A stretch of DNA of 43,714 nt from an uncultured Eggerthellaceae bacterium (GTDB lineage Bacteria > Actinomycetota > Coriobacteriia > Coriobacteriales > Eggerthellaceae), in assembly GCA_910577495.1 (NCBI GenBank), contig CAJTML010000006.1:1-43714 (forward strand). The letters are read 5' to 3'. The notes below the pieces were generated by a model, which worked only from the letters and a program-made list of their open reading frames with translations, searched no databases and was not told the origin of the DNA. The position numbers and the translations under genes are program-made. This document shows, in pieces, positions 14,714-23,998 of this stretch (the stretch's first letter is position 1; each line of letters begins with the position of its first letter).

Positions 14714-15400
14714 TTATCCACGCCCCTTCGCCCAGCTAAATGCAAGCGCAGCACATACGCCCAAAATGGCACCCACCAAAATGGCCGGACCCGACCAACC
14801 AAGCATCTTGCACACAAACACGCCCACCATAGCCACAAGCGCCGCTAGGGCGTTTTCGGGCGTCCATTTCTGGGTAACCAACAGACAGATAAAAATTGAT
14901 GTCATGGCGAAGGCCGCAATGGCAAGCGGAATGCCAATCGCGTTACCAACCAGCACGCCAATTACATTTGAGATGGTCCAGGAGCTTTGCGAAAAGAGGT
15001 TCACCATGGTGGCGCGATCAACCGACCATTCACCCTCAGAAAATTTCTGAACGTTGACGCCATAGCTCTCATCGGTCACCGTGGCGGCGAACAAAAACGA
15101 CAAGCGCTTTTTCACACCGCGGCACGCAGGCGCAAACGCTGCTGAATAGAGCATCTGGCGTGTATTAACCAGCGAAACCGACGCAATAATGGAAACCAGA
15201 GGGCCGCCCGCAAGCCACATATTCGGAATCATGAACTGGCCCGCTCCAGAATAAAACAGCACCGAGAGCAGGAAAGCTTGCAAGGCGTTCAACCCAATAG
15301 AATCGCACAGGATGCCGCAAGGAATGCCAATAGCAACATAGCCCAACATAATGGGCAATGCGGCCTGAAAAGACTGTTTAATGTGATCCCTTGAAAACAT
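14714..15400 (-). CDS. azlC: AzlC family branched-chain amino acid exporter subunit
   Basis: A 228-residue integral membrane protein with six or more hydrophobic segments and family motifs LPIMLGYVAIGIPCGIL, FYSGAGQF and NTRQMLYSAAF. With AzlD it forms a two-component exporter of branched-chain amino acids (proven for Bacillus subtilis azaleucine resistance). The length is as usual. ATG 15400 opens the pair; the 52 bases upstream to the dgt stop are too short for a distinct promoter to be certain, so azlCD may be read through from dgt. Confidence 0.93.
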   Translation of the reverse strand: MFSRDHIKQSFQAALPIMLGYVAIGIPCGILCDSIGLNALQAFLLSVLFYSGAGQFMIPNMWLAGGPLVSIIASVSLVNTRQMLYSAAFAPACRGVKKRLSFLFAATVTDESYGVNVQKFSEGEWSVDRATMVNLFSQSSWTISNVIGVLVGNAIGIPLAIAAFAMTSIFICLLVTQKWTPENALAALVAMVGVFVCKMLGWSGPAILVGAILGVCAALAFSWAKGRG

Positions 15401-15452
15401 AGCGTAGCAATTATACCCACTTTGTCAGCAATAACAACCGTACGCGTGCGCT

Positions 15453-16499
15453 TTAGTGGATAGAAATTGCCTGCGGAATAAAGAGCTTTTGATAGGTGGC
15501 GGTGGCGAAGCGATCAGTCATGCCCGCAATATAGTCAGTGACTGCACGCAAATGATCTCCTTGGGCAATGGTCATATTCTCTTCAGGGATTTGATCAGGG
15601 TTAGCAACGTAATAATCGAACAGATCCCCGATGAGGTGACTTGCCTTTTCCACCTCGTTCATCACCACATCGGATTGATACACCGAGGCAAACAAAAACG
15701 CCCGCAACTCCATCATGGCTGCATAGACCTCTTCGGTCATCGTGATATCCCCTGCGGCAGCTGATGCGCACACCATATCAGCCACCAGTGTCTCAATGCG
15801 ATCCGAGTGACACACACCTAATACCTTGTGCGTTGACTCAGGCAAATCCGCTTCGCGCAAAATACCTGCGCGAATAGCATCGTCAATATCATGATTGACG
15901 TATGCTATGCGGTCGGCTGTTGCCACAATCCTGCCCTCCAGTGTTGCCGCGCGAAGATCTCCCGTGTGATTGAGGATACCGTCGCGAACTTCAACCGTAA
16001 GGTTGAGTCCCGCACCTGCGTTTTCGATATATTCCACCACGCGCACGCTTTGCTCGTTGTGCCGGTAGAGCGTTTTCGCCTCATCACTTTGGGGGTCTAT
16101 CCCCTGATGGCGCGCCAGAGCAAGCGAAAGCGCTGCTTCGCCCGTATGCCCAAAGGGCGTGTGACCCAAATCATGACCAAGCGAGATTGCCTCAGTCAGA
16201 TCCTCGTTGAGCCCCAAAGCGCGCGTGATCGTGCGCGCAATTTGCGCCACCTCAAGCGTGTGGGTCAAACGCGTGCGAAAGTGATCGCCCTCTGACGCCA
16301 AAAAGACCTGCGTTTTGTGCGACAGGCGGCGAAATGACTTCGAATGCAAAATCTTATCGCGGTCGCGCTGGTAATCGGTGCGCAGCATATCGGGCGCACT
16401 CGCGCGATGACGCCCGCGCGTGTCGGCGGCACACGAAGCCTGCGCTGAGAGCAGTTCATGCTCTTGCGTCTCTTGCATCTGGCGAGTAATGACATCCAT
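15453..16499 (-). CDS. dgt: Deoxyguanosinetriphosphate triphosphohydrolase-like protein
   Basis: A 348-residue HD-domain dNTPase that splits dNTPs to nucleoside and triphosphate. The N-terminus carries YQRDRDKILHSKSFRRLSHKTQVF; the metal site is formed by His80 (RLTHTLEVAQ), His109-Asp110 (LGHDLGHTPFGH) and the later ATADRIAYVNHDIDD. The length places it in the short dGTPase-like class. ATG 16499 is taken, with AAGGAAA about 13 bases upstream; ATG at residue 8 is possible. It lies 38 bases past mtnA, likely in one transcript. In many Gram-positives dgt precedes dnaG, but no primase gene is seen here. Confidence 0.93.
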   Translation of the reverse strand: MDVITRQMQETQEHELLSAQASCAADTRGRHRASAPDMLRTDYQRDRDKILHSKSFRRLSHKTQVFLASEGDHFRTRLTHTLEVAQIARTITRALGLNEDLTEAISLGHDLGHTPFGHTGEAALSLALARHQGIDPQSDEAKTLYRHNEQSVRVVEYIENAGAGLNLTVEVRDGILNHTGDLRAATLEGRIVATADRIAYVNHDIDDAIRAGILREADLPESTHKVLGVCHSDRIETLVADMVCASAAAGDITMTEEVYAAMMELRAFLFASVYQSDVVMNEVEKASHLIGDLFDYYVANPDQIPEENMTIAQGDHLRAVTDYIAGMTDRFATATYQKLFIPQAISIH

Positions 16500-16537
16500 A
16501 GCGTGCTCGTTTCCTTTTTATGTGGTGTTCGCAAACA

Positions 16538-17629
16538 CTACGACACACCAACGGCCTGCGCAATACTCGCAGGTGAAAATACCCCTTTTTCGGTAATGAT
16601 GCCACTGATAAAACGGGCAGGCGTGACGTCGAATGCTGGATTGTAAATATCCACTCCCGCATAAAGCGGATCAAGTACCTCTGACGAAGCGCGCTCTTCA
16701 ATAGGAATTTCGTCTCCGCTTGCAAGGGTGACATCAATGGTGGATGTTGGTGCAGCCACATAAAACGGCACTCCAAACGTATGCGCCGCAATAGCAACAC
16801 TGAGCGTGCCAATCTTGTTTGCGGTATCACCATTGGCAGCAATACGATCAGCACCTACGACCACCGCATCAATTTCTCCTTTTGCCATAAGCGAGGCTGC
16901 CATGTTGTCACAAATAAGCGTCACCGGGATGCCCACCTGGGCAAGCTCCCACGCGGTCAGGCGCGCACCTTGCCCAACGGGGCGTGTCTCATCAGCGTAT
17001 ACGCGTGCAATGTTTCCATCCATTGCCGCCGTATAGATGACTCCCAGCGCGGTTCCGTAAAAGACGGTAGCCAAGCTGCCAGCATTGCAGTGCGTAAGGA
17101 CGGTGGCACCGCCTTCTGCGCACGGCAAGAGTGCTGAGCCATATGCGCCAATTGCGCGGTTGCAAGCTTCGTCGTGTGCTTCAAGTTCTTTGACTGCGTC
17201 AAAACACGCAGATTTTACCTGCTCTTCCGGCTGAGCAAGCACCTCCTCAAAAACCTGAAAAGCTGCCGTAACGCCCCACGAAAGATTCACTGCAGTTGGG
17301 CGCGCATTCGCAATCTCATCCGCAACCGCACGCGCCTTGCACACAAGAGCATCCTTATCTGCAAAGCACGCATCATTGCAAACCCAGAGCGCAAACGCGG
17401 CAGCTCCAGCAACACCGAGCGCTGGTGCACCGCGCACCGCAAGTGTGACAATAGCATCAATCACCTGCTGCCACGATGCAGTACTAACCTGCACCAACTC
17501 ATAAGGAAGCTGTCGCTGATCCACATAGCGAAGCACGACCTGACCATCGTCAGCCTTGAGCAGCTCAAGACTCTTCGGTAACCGCTCAAGCGAAAGAGCG
17601 CTAGGTTTTTGCGGTGGGGTTTGCGCCAT
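16538..17629 (-). CDS. mtnA: S-methyl-5-thioribose-1-phosphate isomerase
   Basis: A 363-residue MtnA that converts methylthioribose 1-phosphate to methylthioribulose 1-phosphate in methionine salvage. The substrate loop RGAPALGVAGA, catalytic Cys181 in THCNAGSLAT and catalytic Asp261 in VVGADRIAANGD are present, as is NKIGTLSVAIAA. ATG 17629 has GGAAC six bases upstream; GTG 17644 is unlikely, being flush with its ribosome site. No other salvage gene lies nearby, so the enzyme may serve a shorter route such as the methylthio-alkane or DHAP shunt; this is speculation. Confidence 0.92.
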   Translation of the reverse strand: MAQTPPQKPSALSLERLPKSLELLKADDGQVVLRYVDQRQLPYELVQVSTASWQQVIDAIVTLAVRGAPALGVAGAAAFALWVCNDACFADKDALVCKARAVADEIANARPTAVNLSWGVTAAFQVFEEVLAQPEEQVKSACFDAVKELEAHDEACNRAIGAYGSALLPCAEGGATVLTHCNAGSLATVFYGTALGVIYTAAMDGNIARVYADETRPVGQGARLTAWELAQVGIPVTLICDNMAASLMAKGEIDAVVVGADRIAANGDTANKIGTLSVAIAAHTFGVPFYVAAPTSTIDVTLASGDEIPIEERASSEVLDPLYAGVDIYNPAFDVTPARFISGIITEKGVFSPASIAQAVGVS

Positions 17630-17651
17630 TATCGTTCCACACACCTCTCAT

Positions 17652-20108
17652 CTACGCATGCTGCGAGGACGCAGGTTCAATAGCACCTTCGTCAATGAAT
17701 TCGGGTACCGGATCCACGTCAGCGTCACGCGCCTCAAGCTCATCATCTGCTGCTCGTATGGCTTGATGCATGATGGGATAGACGTTTTTCGGATCCCCGA
17801 CCAACCAGATATGATCACCCGCGAACAAACGCGTGTTGCGCGAAGGCTTCATCTTGATATAAGCGTCGTGCACATGCGCTACGACCAGCGAACCATAGCG
17901 ACCCTTAAAGTCAATAGCGGCAATAGTCTTACCCGCATACCATGATCCATCCAGAATCTCAAAGCGAAAACACGTCAGATAGCTCTTGCCTTCGCCCTTA
18001 GTAAGATAGTCATTAAAGTTCTGCGACGCCGTATCAGCCTCTTCGTCGCTGAGTGTTTCTTCCTCAACCATGGACTGAATGTATCCGTCAATCTCGTCCT
18101 CAGTTCCCAAGAACGTAAGCATGTCTCCTTCGCGAATACCCAGGTCATCGTTTGGATCAGCAATGCGACGCGTCAGATCCTCCTTGGTCAGACGCGCAAG
18201 GGCGTCTCCTGCAATGCGCTTGCCGTCACGCACGATAGAGATGAGGTCTAAGTTATGCGCAATGCCAAAGAGATAGTCAACCGGGCGAAGCGTGCCACTT
18301 TTTCGCTTCAAGGTACGCGAGGCCTCCACCTCAACCACGTACAAGTGCTCTTCAACCCAGTAAGCATGATCATCGTCTCCAAGAGCCGCCATGCGCTCTT
18401 CAAGGATGTTTTCGCTCAGGTTGCCAAAGAACGCTGTTTCAAGTTTGAGAAACATCGAGTGCACGGTTCGCGAACGCCCAAGTGCTGCAACTGAAATAAG
18501 TGCGACCGCAATGGCCACCGGCGAAAGCATGGTGCGAATACCAACCGCGGCATAGGTGATATAAAGCACCGACGCCACCGACACAAGCACACCAATGACA
18601 ACGATTGCCACCAAGATGACGTGATTGCGTTTGCTGCGCATCCAAAGCACGCCAAATTCACCTTTGCGCGAGGTGTAAAAGAGATTAGAAATAAACAAAC
18701 TCACAATGACAACGCAGATACTGGCAAGCAATATTGAAATGTAAGGATGCGGGATAAAACGCACCAACAGCGGGCGCAACATACGCAACAAAATCTCTAC
18801 TGATGCAACTGAGGACAGTGCAATGAGACCAAGCTTGAGCACCCATGACTTGAGCATGCTCCCCCAAAGACTTGACTCTTCTTCCTCTTCTTGCGTTTTT
18901 CTTCGTGGGCGAATACGAGCAAGCACGCCCATATTGAGTACATGGGAGACCCCATGATAGACATGGTCGGCATTGCGCACCATAAATGGCGTGGTCAGCG
19001 CCGTGATAACCGATACCGTCACAATGACCGGATACAAGAAACTCGGCGTTACACCCAGGGTTGAGCCAAGCGCTGCAATAATGAAGGAAAACTCGCCAAT
19101 TTGACCTAAACTCATGCCGCATTTCATAGCCATACGCAGCGATTGACCCGAAAAAAGCGCGCCCAAGGTACAGAATAGCGAACGACCAAAGATAGTCAGC
19201 AGCGCAATAGCAATAACTGCTGGAGCGTTTTCAACGATGGCTTCAGGTGCCACCAGCGTGCCAACAGAGACGAAAAAGACCGCCCCAAACAAGTCTTTAA
19301 TGGGGCGAAAGAGCTCATCAATACGATGCGCCTGCACCGTACCAGCAAGAATTGATCCACCCAAAAACGCGCCGAGCGCTGAAGAAAACCCAATGGTAGT
19401 GGCCAGCATAACCATGAGCAAACAAAACGCGATAGAGGCAATCAGGATGATTTCGTCGCTGAGCCATTCGCTAATGCGCTTGAGCACCGAAGGCACCACC
19501 AGCACGGCAAGCACAAACCAAACCACCAGATACAGTGCCATCTGGCCAATCTGCAAAATGGCATCAGCGCCATCGGCGCTGCCTGCGGCAACCGTTGACA
19601 AGATAGCCAGCAAAAACACCGCTGCAATGTCTTCGATAACCAAAACACCAAAGACCAATTCGGCAAAGCCGGCCTTTTTAACCCCCAGGTCATTGAAGGT
19701 TTTGACAATGATCGAAGAAGACGAGATGGCCAGCATGCCGCCTAAGAATATGGACGTGGTAAACGACCAGCCAAATAAAAGCCCCAAACACGTGCCACAG
19801 ATGATCATCAGAGGCATTTCCGTGGCAGCAGTCACCACTGCAGACTTGCCCACCGTTGTCAGCTTAATGACCGAAAATTCAAGGCCGAGACCGAACATCA
19901 AGAAGATGACACCAATGTCTGACCAGGTAGAAATGTTGGTGGGGTCACCAATATCGGGAAAAAAGTCAAAAGCAGGACCGACAATAAAACCTGCGGCAAC
20001 ATAGCCGATTACTAACGGTAGCTTAAATTTCTTGCAAACAATCGTAGCTACAGCGGCAACAGCTAACAGAAGCGCAAGATCCGTGATCAGTTGAGGAAGA
20101 TGCGTCAT
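17652..20108 (-). CDS. CPA2-type cation/proton antiporter with RCK_C domains
   Basis: An 818-residue transporter. Residues about 1-400 are a monovalent cation:proton antiporter-2 (KefB/CPA2) membrane domain with GYVAAGFIVGP, GLEFSV, ISSSSIIVKTFNDLG and LVIEDIAAVFLLAIL. A basic-acidic loop (RRKTQEEEEESS) precedes a second membrane block of about four segments (to residue 565). Two TrkA-C/RCK_C-like domains follow (about 600-680 and 715-785, the latter with GRYGSLVVAHVHDAY). The acidic tail is unassigned. It probably moves K+ or Na+ against H+ for pH and osmotic control. ATG 20108 follows AAGGG at seven bases; the longer frame to 20171 is rejected. mtnA starts 22 bases after its stop. Confidence 0.88.
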   Translation of the reverse strand: MTHLPQLITDLALLLAVAAVATIVCKKFKLPLVIGYVAAGFIVGPAFDFFPDIGDPTNISTWSDIGVIFLMFGLGLEFSVIKLTTVGKSAVVTAATEMPLMIICGTCLGLLFGWSFTTSIFLGGMLAISSSSIIVKTFNDLGVKKAGFAELVFGVLVIEDIAAVFLLAILSTVAAGSADGADAILQIGQMALYLVVWFVLAVLVVPSVLKRISEWLSDEIILIASIAFCLLMVMLATTIGFSSALGAFLGGSILAGTVQAHRIDELFRPIKDLFGAVFFVSVGTLVAPEAIVENAPAVIAIALLTIFGRSLFCTLGALFSGQSLRMAMKCGMSLGQIGEFSFIIAALGSTLGVTPSFLYPVIVTVSVITALTTPFMVRNADHVYHGVSHVLNMGVLARIRPRRKTQEEEEESSLWGSMLKSWVLKLGLIALSSVASVEILLRMLRPLLVRFIPHPYISILLASICVVIVSLFISNLFYTSRKGEFGVLWMRSKRNHVILVAIVVIGVLVSVASVLYITYAAVGIRTMLSPVAIAVALISVAALGRSRTVHSMFLKLETAFFGNLSENILEERMAALGDDDHAYWVEEHLYVVEVEASRTLKRKSGTLRPVDYLFGIAHNLDLISIVRDGKRIAGDALARLTKEDLTRRIADPNDDLGIREGDMLTFLGTEDEIDGYIQSMVEEETLSDEEADTASQNFNDYLTKGEGKSYLTCFRFEILDGSWYAGKTIAAIDFKGRYGSLVVAHVHDAYIKMKPSRNTRLFAGDHIWLVGDPKNVYPIMHQAIRAADDELEARDADVDPVPEFIDEGAIEPASSQHA

Positions 20109-20226
20109 GTTAAGCCCTTCGAAATATATGCGATTACCAAGTTCATCTACGATTGTAACAGCCAACCACACAGACCTGTGCGCTCATGTATGAATTTCTT
20201 CGCTCTTTTTTGAGCACACGCACAAA

Positions 20227-20258
20227 AAAGAGCGCCACCCAAATGGATGACGCGCTTT
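20227..20258 (-). terminator. Intrinsic terminator after ppdK
   Basis: On the minus strand, AAAGCGCGTCATCC pairs with GGGTGGCGCTCTTT across a four-base loop, with two G-U pairs and one mismatch, and is followed by TTTTTTG. It ends the ppdK transcript before the antiporter gene. Confidence 0.78.
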
Positions 20259-20286
20259 GTTTACATACACTTAAGCGAACGATGAA

Positions 20287-23004
20287 TTATTTTGCTGCGA
20301 GTGCTGCCTGACCTGCTGCCAAACGAGCAACCGGCACGCGATACGGTGAGCAGCTTACGTAGTCAACGCCACATGCCTGGAAGGTGTGGATTGAGTCAGG
20401 ATCTCCACCATGTTCGCCGCACACGCCGCACACGATATCGGGGTTACCCTCATGACCCAGCTCAACGCCCATCTTAACGAGCTTCGCAACACCGCTATCA
20501 ACCGTTGCAAACGGGTTGTAGGGCAACAGGTGTGCTGAGAGGTATTGCGGAATAAACTCAGCCTCAACGTCGTCACGGCTAAAGCCAAACGTGGTTTGGG
20601 TAAGGTCATTGGTGCCGAAGCTGAAGAAGTCGGCATAGTGTGCAATCTCATCAGCAGTAACGGCAGCGCGCGGAAGCTCAATCATGGTACCAACCGGAAT
20701 ATCCAGCTCTACGCCTTGCTCTGCTGCTACCTCAGCAATAACCTCAAGCGCAACTTCGCGAAGCAGTGCCAGCTCAGGAACGACCGAAACCAGCGGGATC
20801 ATGATCTCAGGTTGCGGGTCTAAGCCACGCTTCTTAAGCTCTGCAGCAGCGGTTGCGATAGCGCGAACCTGCATGCGCGGAAGAATCGGATAGACAATAC
20901 CCAGACGGCAGCCACGCAGACCAAGCATCGGGTTAGCCTCAGCCATAGCATCAATTTGCTCCATGAGCTTGCGCTTCTCAGCAATGACCGTCTTGTCTCC
21001 ACCCGTTGCCTCAAGTCGAGCAATCTCAACGTCAAGCGCACGCGGGCTCTCCAAGAATTCATGCAGCGGCGGGTCAAGCAAACGAACGATAACAGGCAGG
21101 CCGTCCATTGCCTCAAACATACCCAGGAAGTCACCGGTTTGAGCAGCAAGCAAGTCGTTTACTGCCTTTTCGCGAACTGCTTCATCTTCATTCAGGATAA
21201 ACGTTTGGATGATCTGCTTACGGTCACCCAAGAACATGTGCTCGGTACGGCACAGACCGATGCCCTGTGCACCAAAGTTGCGAGACAGCTCAGCGTCTTC
21301 GGGGTTGTCGGCATTCGCGCGAACACCCAAGGTGCGGAACTCATCAGCCCACTCCAAGATGGTGTCAAGATCACCCGTGAGCTCAGGCAATACCAGCTCA
21401 ACAGCACCGAGAACCACAATACCCGACGTACCATCAATAGAGATCATATCGCCCTCTTTGATGACGATGTCGGTGCCGGTAACAACCGCCTGCTTCTTCT
21501 CAGCATCAATCTTGAGCGCTTCCACGCCGCACACGCACGGGGTACCCATACCGCGAGCGATAACGGCAGCATGGCTGGTCTTGCCACCATGTGAGGTCAA
21601 GATGCCCTCAGCAGCAATCATGCCTGCAAGGTCATCGGGGTTGGTTTCCCAGCGAACCAGCACGCACTTGCGGCCAGCCTCAGCAACCGCAACTGCGTCA
21701 GCTGCAGAAAAGACTACTTCGCCCACTGCAGCACCCGGGCTTGCGTTCAAGCCACGAGCCAGTACGTCGTATTTAGCATCCTTGTCAAACTGCGGATGGA
21801 GCAGTTGGTCAAGCTGATCAGGATTGACGCGCATAACCGCTTCTTCCTTGGTGATCAGACCTTCTTTTTCCATCTCAATAGCAATATGCAAAGCAGCTGC
21901 TGCGGTACGCTTACCAACGCGGGTCTGAAGCATCCACAGCTTGCCCTGCTCAATAGTAAACTCAATGTCACACATGTCGCGGAAGTGATTCTCCAGCAGC
22001 AAGAAGACATCCTCAAGCTCCTGACCTGCTTCTTCCAAGCCCTCAACTTCTTTGAGCTCAGCAATGGGGCTCGTGTTACGAATACCAGCAACAACGTCTT
22101 CGCCCTGTGCGTTTACCAGGTAGTCACCATAGAACTCTTTTTCGCCATTTGCAGGGTTGCGCGTAAAGGCAACGCCCGTTGCGGAGGTCTCGCCCTTGTT
22201 ACCGAAGACCATTGATTGCACGTTAACGGCAGTGCCCAGGTCATCAGCAATCTTTTCACGCTGACGATAAATGACGGCACGCTCGTTGTTCCATGAGCCA
22301 AATACAGCCTCAATGGCAAGCTGGAGCTGTACCATCGGGTCTTGCGGGAATTGCACGACCCCATCAACTACCAGGTTAGGATATTCATCAGCAGAAACAT
22401 TTTCGGTAAAGATCTCTTTGAACTCCTGCACGAGCTCTTGGAGGTCTTCAGCATTCAGATCAGTATCAGAAGCCACACCGCGAGCGTTCTTCATAGCGGT
22501 GATAGCGTTTTCGAAGAGATCTCCGTCAAGACCCATAACAACGTTTGAAAACATCTGGATGAAGCGACGATATGAGTCCCATGCAAAACGAGGATTGCCC
22601 GTTTGCTTGATCAGACCGTTGATTGACTGGTCGTTCAAACCGAGGTTCAAAACCGTGTCCATCATGCCCGGCATGGACATTGGAGCGCCCGAACGAACAG
22701 AAACCAACAGCGGATCTTCAGCATCACCGATCTTTTTACCCATACGGGTTTCAAGATCCTCGCGATACTCAGCAATGGTATCAAGCGCACCCTCAGGCCA
22801 GGTATTGCCTGCATTCGCATACTCCATGCATGTCTGGCACGTGATGGTAAATCCAGGAGGCACCGGCAAACCGATGTTGGCCATCTCGGCCAAGTTTGCG
22901 CCTTTGCCACCAAGGATAGCTTTCATGGAAGTGTTGCCCTCGGTTACGTTGTTGCCTTCGGCATCCTTACCGAATGCGTACACACGCTTAATAACCTCTG
23001 TCAC
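20287..23004 (-). CDS. ppdK: Pyruvate, phosphate dikinase
   Basis: A 905-residue PPDK that interconverts pyruvate, ATP and phosphate with PEP, AMP and pyrophosphate. The N-terminal ATP-grasp domain has LGGKGANLAEM (31-41) and SVRSGAPMSMPGMMD. The swivelling domain has GGKTSHAAVIARGMGTPC with catalytic His478 and, two residues earlier, Thr476, the regulatory site. The C-terminal TIM barrel ends with CGVCGEHGGDP and its catalytic Cys (859 or 862). The start is GTG 23004 with GGAG six bases upstream. It follows its own regulator gene by 49 bases and is closed by a terminator. In anaerobes PPDK can run glycolysis or supply PEP for biosynthesis. Confidence 0.97.
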   Translation of the reverse strand: MTEVIKRVYAFGKDAEGNNVTEGNTSMKAILGGKGANLAEMANIGLPVPPGFTITCQTCMEYANAGNTWPEGALDTIAEYREDLETRMGKKIGDAEDPLLVSVRSGAPMSMPGMMDTVLNLGLNDQSINGLIKQTGNPRFAWDSYRRFIQMFSNVVMGLDGDLFENAITAMKNARGVASDTDLNAEDLQELVQEFKEIFTENVSADEYPNLVVDGVVQFPQDPMVQLQLAIEAVFGSWNNERAVIYRQREKIADDLGTAVNVQSMVFGNKGETSATGVAFTRNPANGEKEFYGDYLVNAQGEDVVAGIRNTSPIAELKEVEGLEEAGQELEDVFLLLENHFRDMCDIEFTIEQGKLWMLQTRVGKRTAAAALHIAIEMEKEGLITKEEAVMRVNPDQLDQLLHPQFDKDAKYDVLARGLNASPGAAVGEVVFSAADAVAVAEAGRKCVLVRWETNPDDLAGMIAAEGILTSHGGKTSHAAVIARGMGTPCVCGVEALKIDAEKKQAVVTGTDIVIKEGDMISIDGTSGIVVLGAVELVLPELTGDLDTILEWADEFRTLGVRANADNPEDAELSRNFGAQGIGLCRTEHMFLGDRKQIIQTFILNEDEAVREKAVNDLLAAQTGDFLGMFEAMDGLPVIVRLLDPPLHEFLESPRALDVEIARLEATGGDKTVIAEKRKLMEQIDAMAEANPMLGLRGCRLGIVYPILPRMQVRAIATAAAELKKRGLDPQPEIMIPLVSVVPELALLREVALEVIAEVAAEQGVELDIPVGTMIELPRAAVTADEIAHYADFFSFGTNDLTQTTFGFSRDDVEAEFIPQYLSAHLLPYNPFATVDSGVAKLVKMGVELGHEGNPDIVCGVCGEHGGDPDSIHTFQACGVDYVSCSPYRVPVARLAAGQAALAAK

Positions 23005-23053
23005 CTTTTTCTCCTAACCTGAATACCCTTAGGTTTCTTGCCTGGTCGCAGGC

Positions 23054-23938
23054 TTAATCATCCACATCACTTGATCGTGGATGGATTTTCTCATAGTAAC
23101 GCAAAATCTCCTGCGCTGTCTCCTCGACCGCACGATTTTCGGTGTGCACCACAATGGCGCCAAGCTTACGCATAAGCGAGCGCGCGTCAGTGAGATCTTC
23201 GGATACAAATTGCGGATCCGCATAGCGCCCCGCTACCCCACCAGCACGACCAAGACGACGCTGGCGAATGCCGATGAGCACATCAGGAGTGATCATCAAA
23301 CCAAACAGACGGCTTCGCTCAACTTCAAAAAGCTCAGCGGGCGGCTCAGTATCAGGATCAAGTGGGATGTTCGCCACTTTGTATCCTTGCTGTGCTAAAT
23401 AAATTGACGTCGGCGTCTTCGACGAGCGCGACACGCCCAAAAGCACAATGTCGGCTTTTGTGAGATCTTGCGGATTTCGTCCGTCGTCGTGCGCAATCGC
23501 AAATTCAATAGCCTCAATACGCTTAAAGTAATTGCGGTCAGCCACGTGCATGCTACCGGGCTTATCCGCCGGCTCAAGGCCTGACATCTCAGCAATTGAA
23601 TGAATTGCGTTGGTCATCAAATCAACCGCCACCACATCTTCGCGGCTTTCCAAGAAGTTGTGCACCTGCGACGACAGCGCGTTATCTACCAGCGTGTAAA
23701 ACACCAGGATGCGATCACCTTTATTGTGCTCTTTATGGTAGGCCACGTGAGCCTCCACAAAATCTTGCACCTCTTTGAGTGTGCGAACTTTTGGCAGCAC
23801 CTCAATGGCGGGATTGGTGACCCCGAACTGCGCACACGCCGCGCGCGCAACTGCTTGCGCCGTCAAACCAACCGAGTCAGAGATGATATGCACCGTTGGA
23901 AGCGGTGTGTTGTTCTCCTGAATAACCACGTCTTTCAT
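23054..23938 (-). CDS. PPDK regulatory kinase/phosphotransferase (DUF299)
   Basis: A 294-residue pyruvate phosphate dikinase regulatory protein. It phosphorylates the regulatory Thr of PPDK with ADP, and removes the phosphate with inorganic phosphate to give pyrophosphate. The N-terminus VHIISDSVGLTAQAVARAA and the P-loop GVSRSSKT (168-175) followed by PTSIYLAQQGYKVANIPL are diagnostic. The downstream target keeps Thr476 and His478, so the pair should be functional. ATG 23938 lies 20 bases after the glyS terminator. Homologues are named ppsR, yqfL or PDRP; I leave the symbol open. Neighbouring glyQS-regulator order is common in Gram-positive genomes. Confidence 0.94.
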   Translation of the reverse strand: MKDVVIQENNTPLPTVHIISDSVGLTAQAVARAACAQFGVTNPAIEVLPKVRTLKEVQDFVEAHVAYHKEHNKGDRILVFYTLVDNALSSQVHNFLESREDVVAVDLMTNAIHSIAEMSGLEPADKPGSMHVADRNYFKRIEAIEFAIAHDDGRNPQDLTKADIVLLGVSRSSKTPTSIYLAQQGYKVANIPLDPDTEPPAELFEVERSRLFGLMITPDVLIGIRQRRLGRAGGVAGRYADPQFVSEDLTDARSLMRKLGAIVVHTENRAVEETAQEILRYYEKIHPRSSDVDD

Positions 23939-23957
23939 ACACAGCCCTTCCTACAAA

Positions 23958-23989
23958 AAGGCCCTTGCATCACTTGACACAAGGGCCTT
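23958..23989 (-). terminator. Intrinsic terminator after glyS
   Basis: AAGGCCCTTG and CAAGGGCCTT pair perfectly over ten bases with a 12-base loop, followed on the minus strand by TTTTG. It separates glyS from the PPDK regulator, though the small gap means read-through may still supply the latter. Confidence 0.8.
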
Positions 23990-23998
23990 ATCAATCAG

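Noticed and set aside
14385..15050. Plus-strand frame of 221 codons opposite azlC and azlD
   Set aside because: Ser/Ala/Thr/Pro-rich antisense shadow of two clear membrane protein genes.
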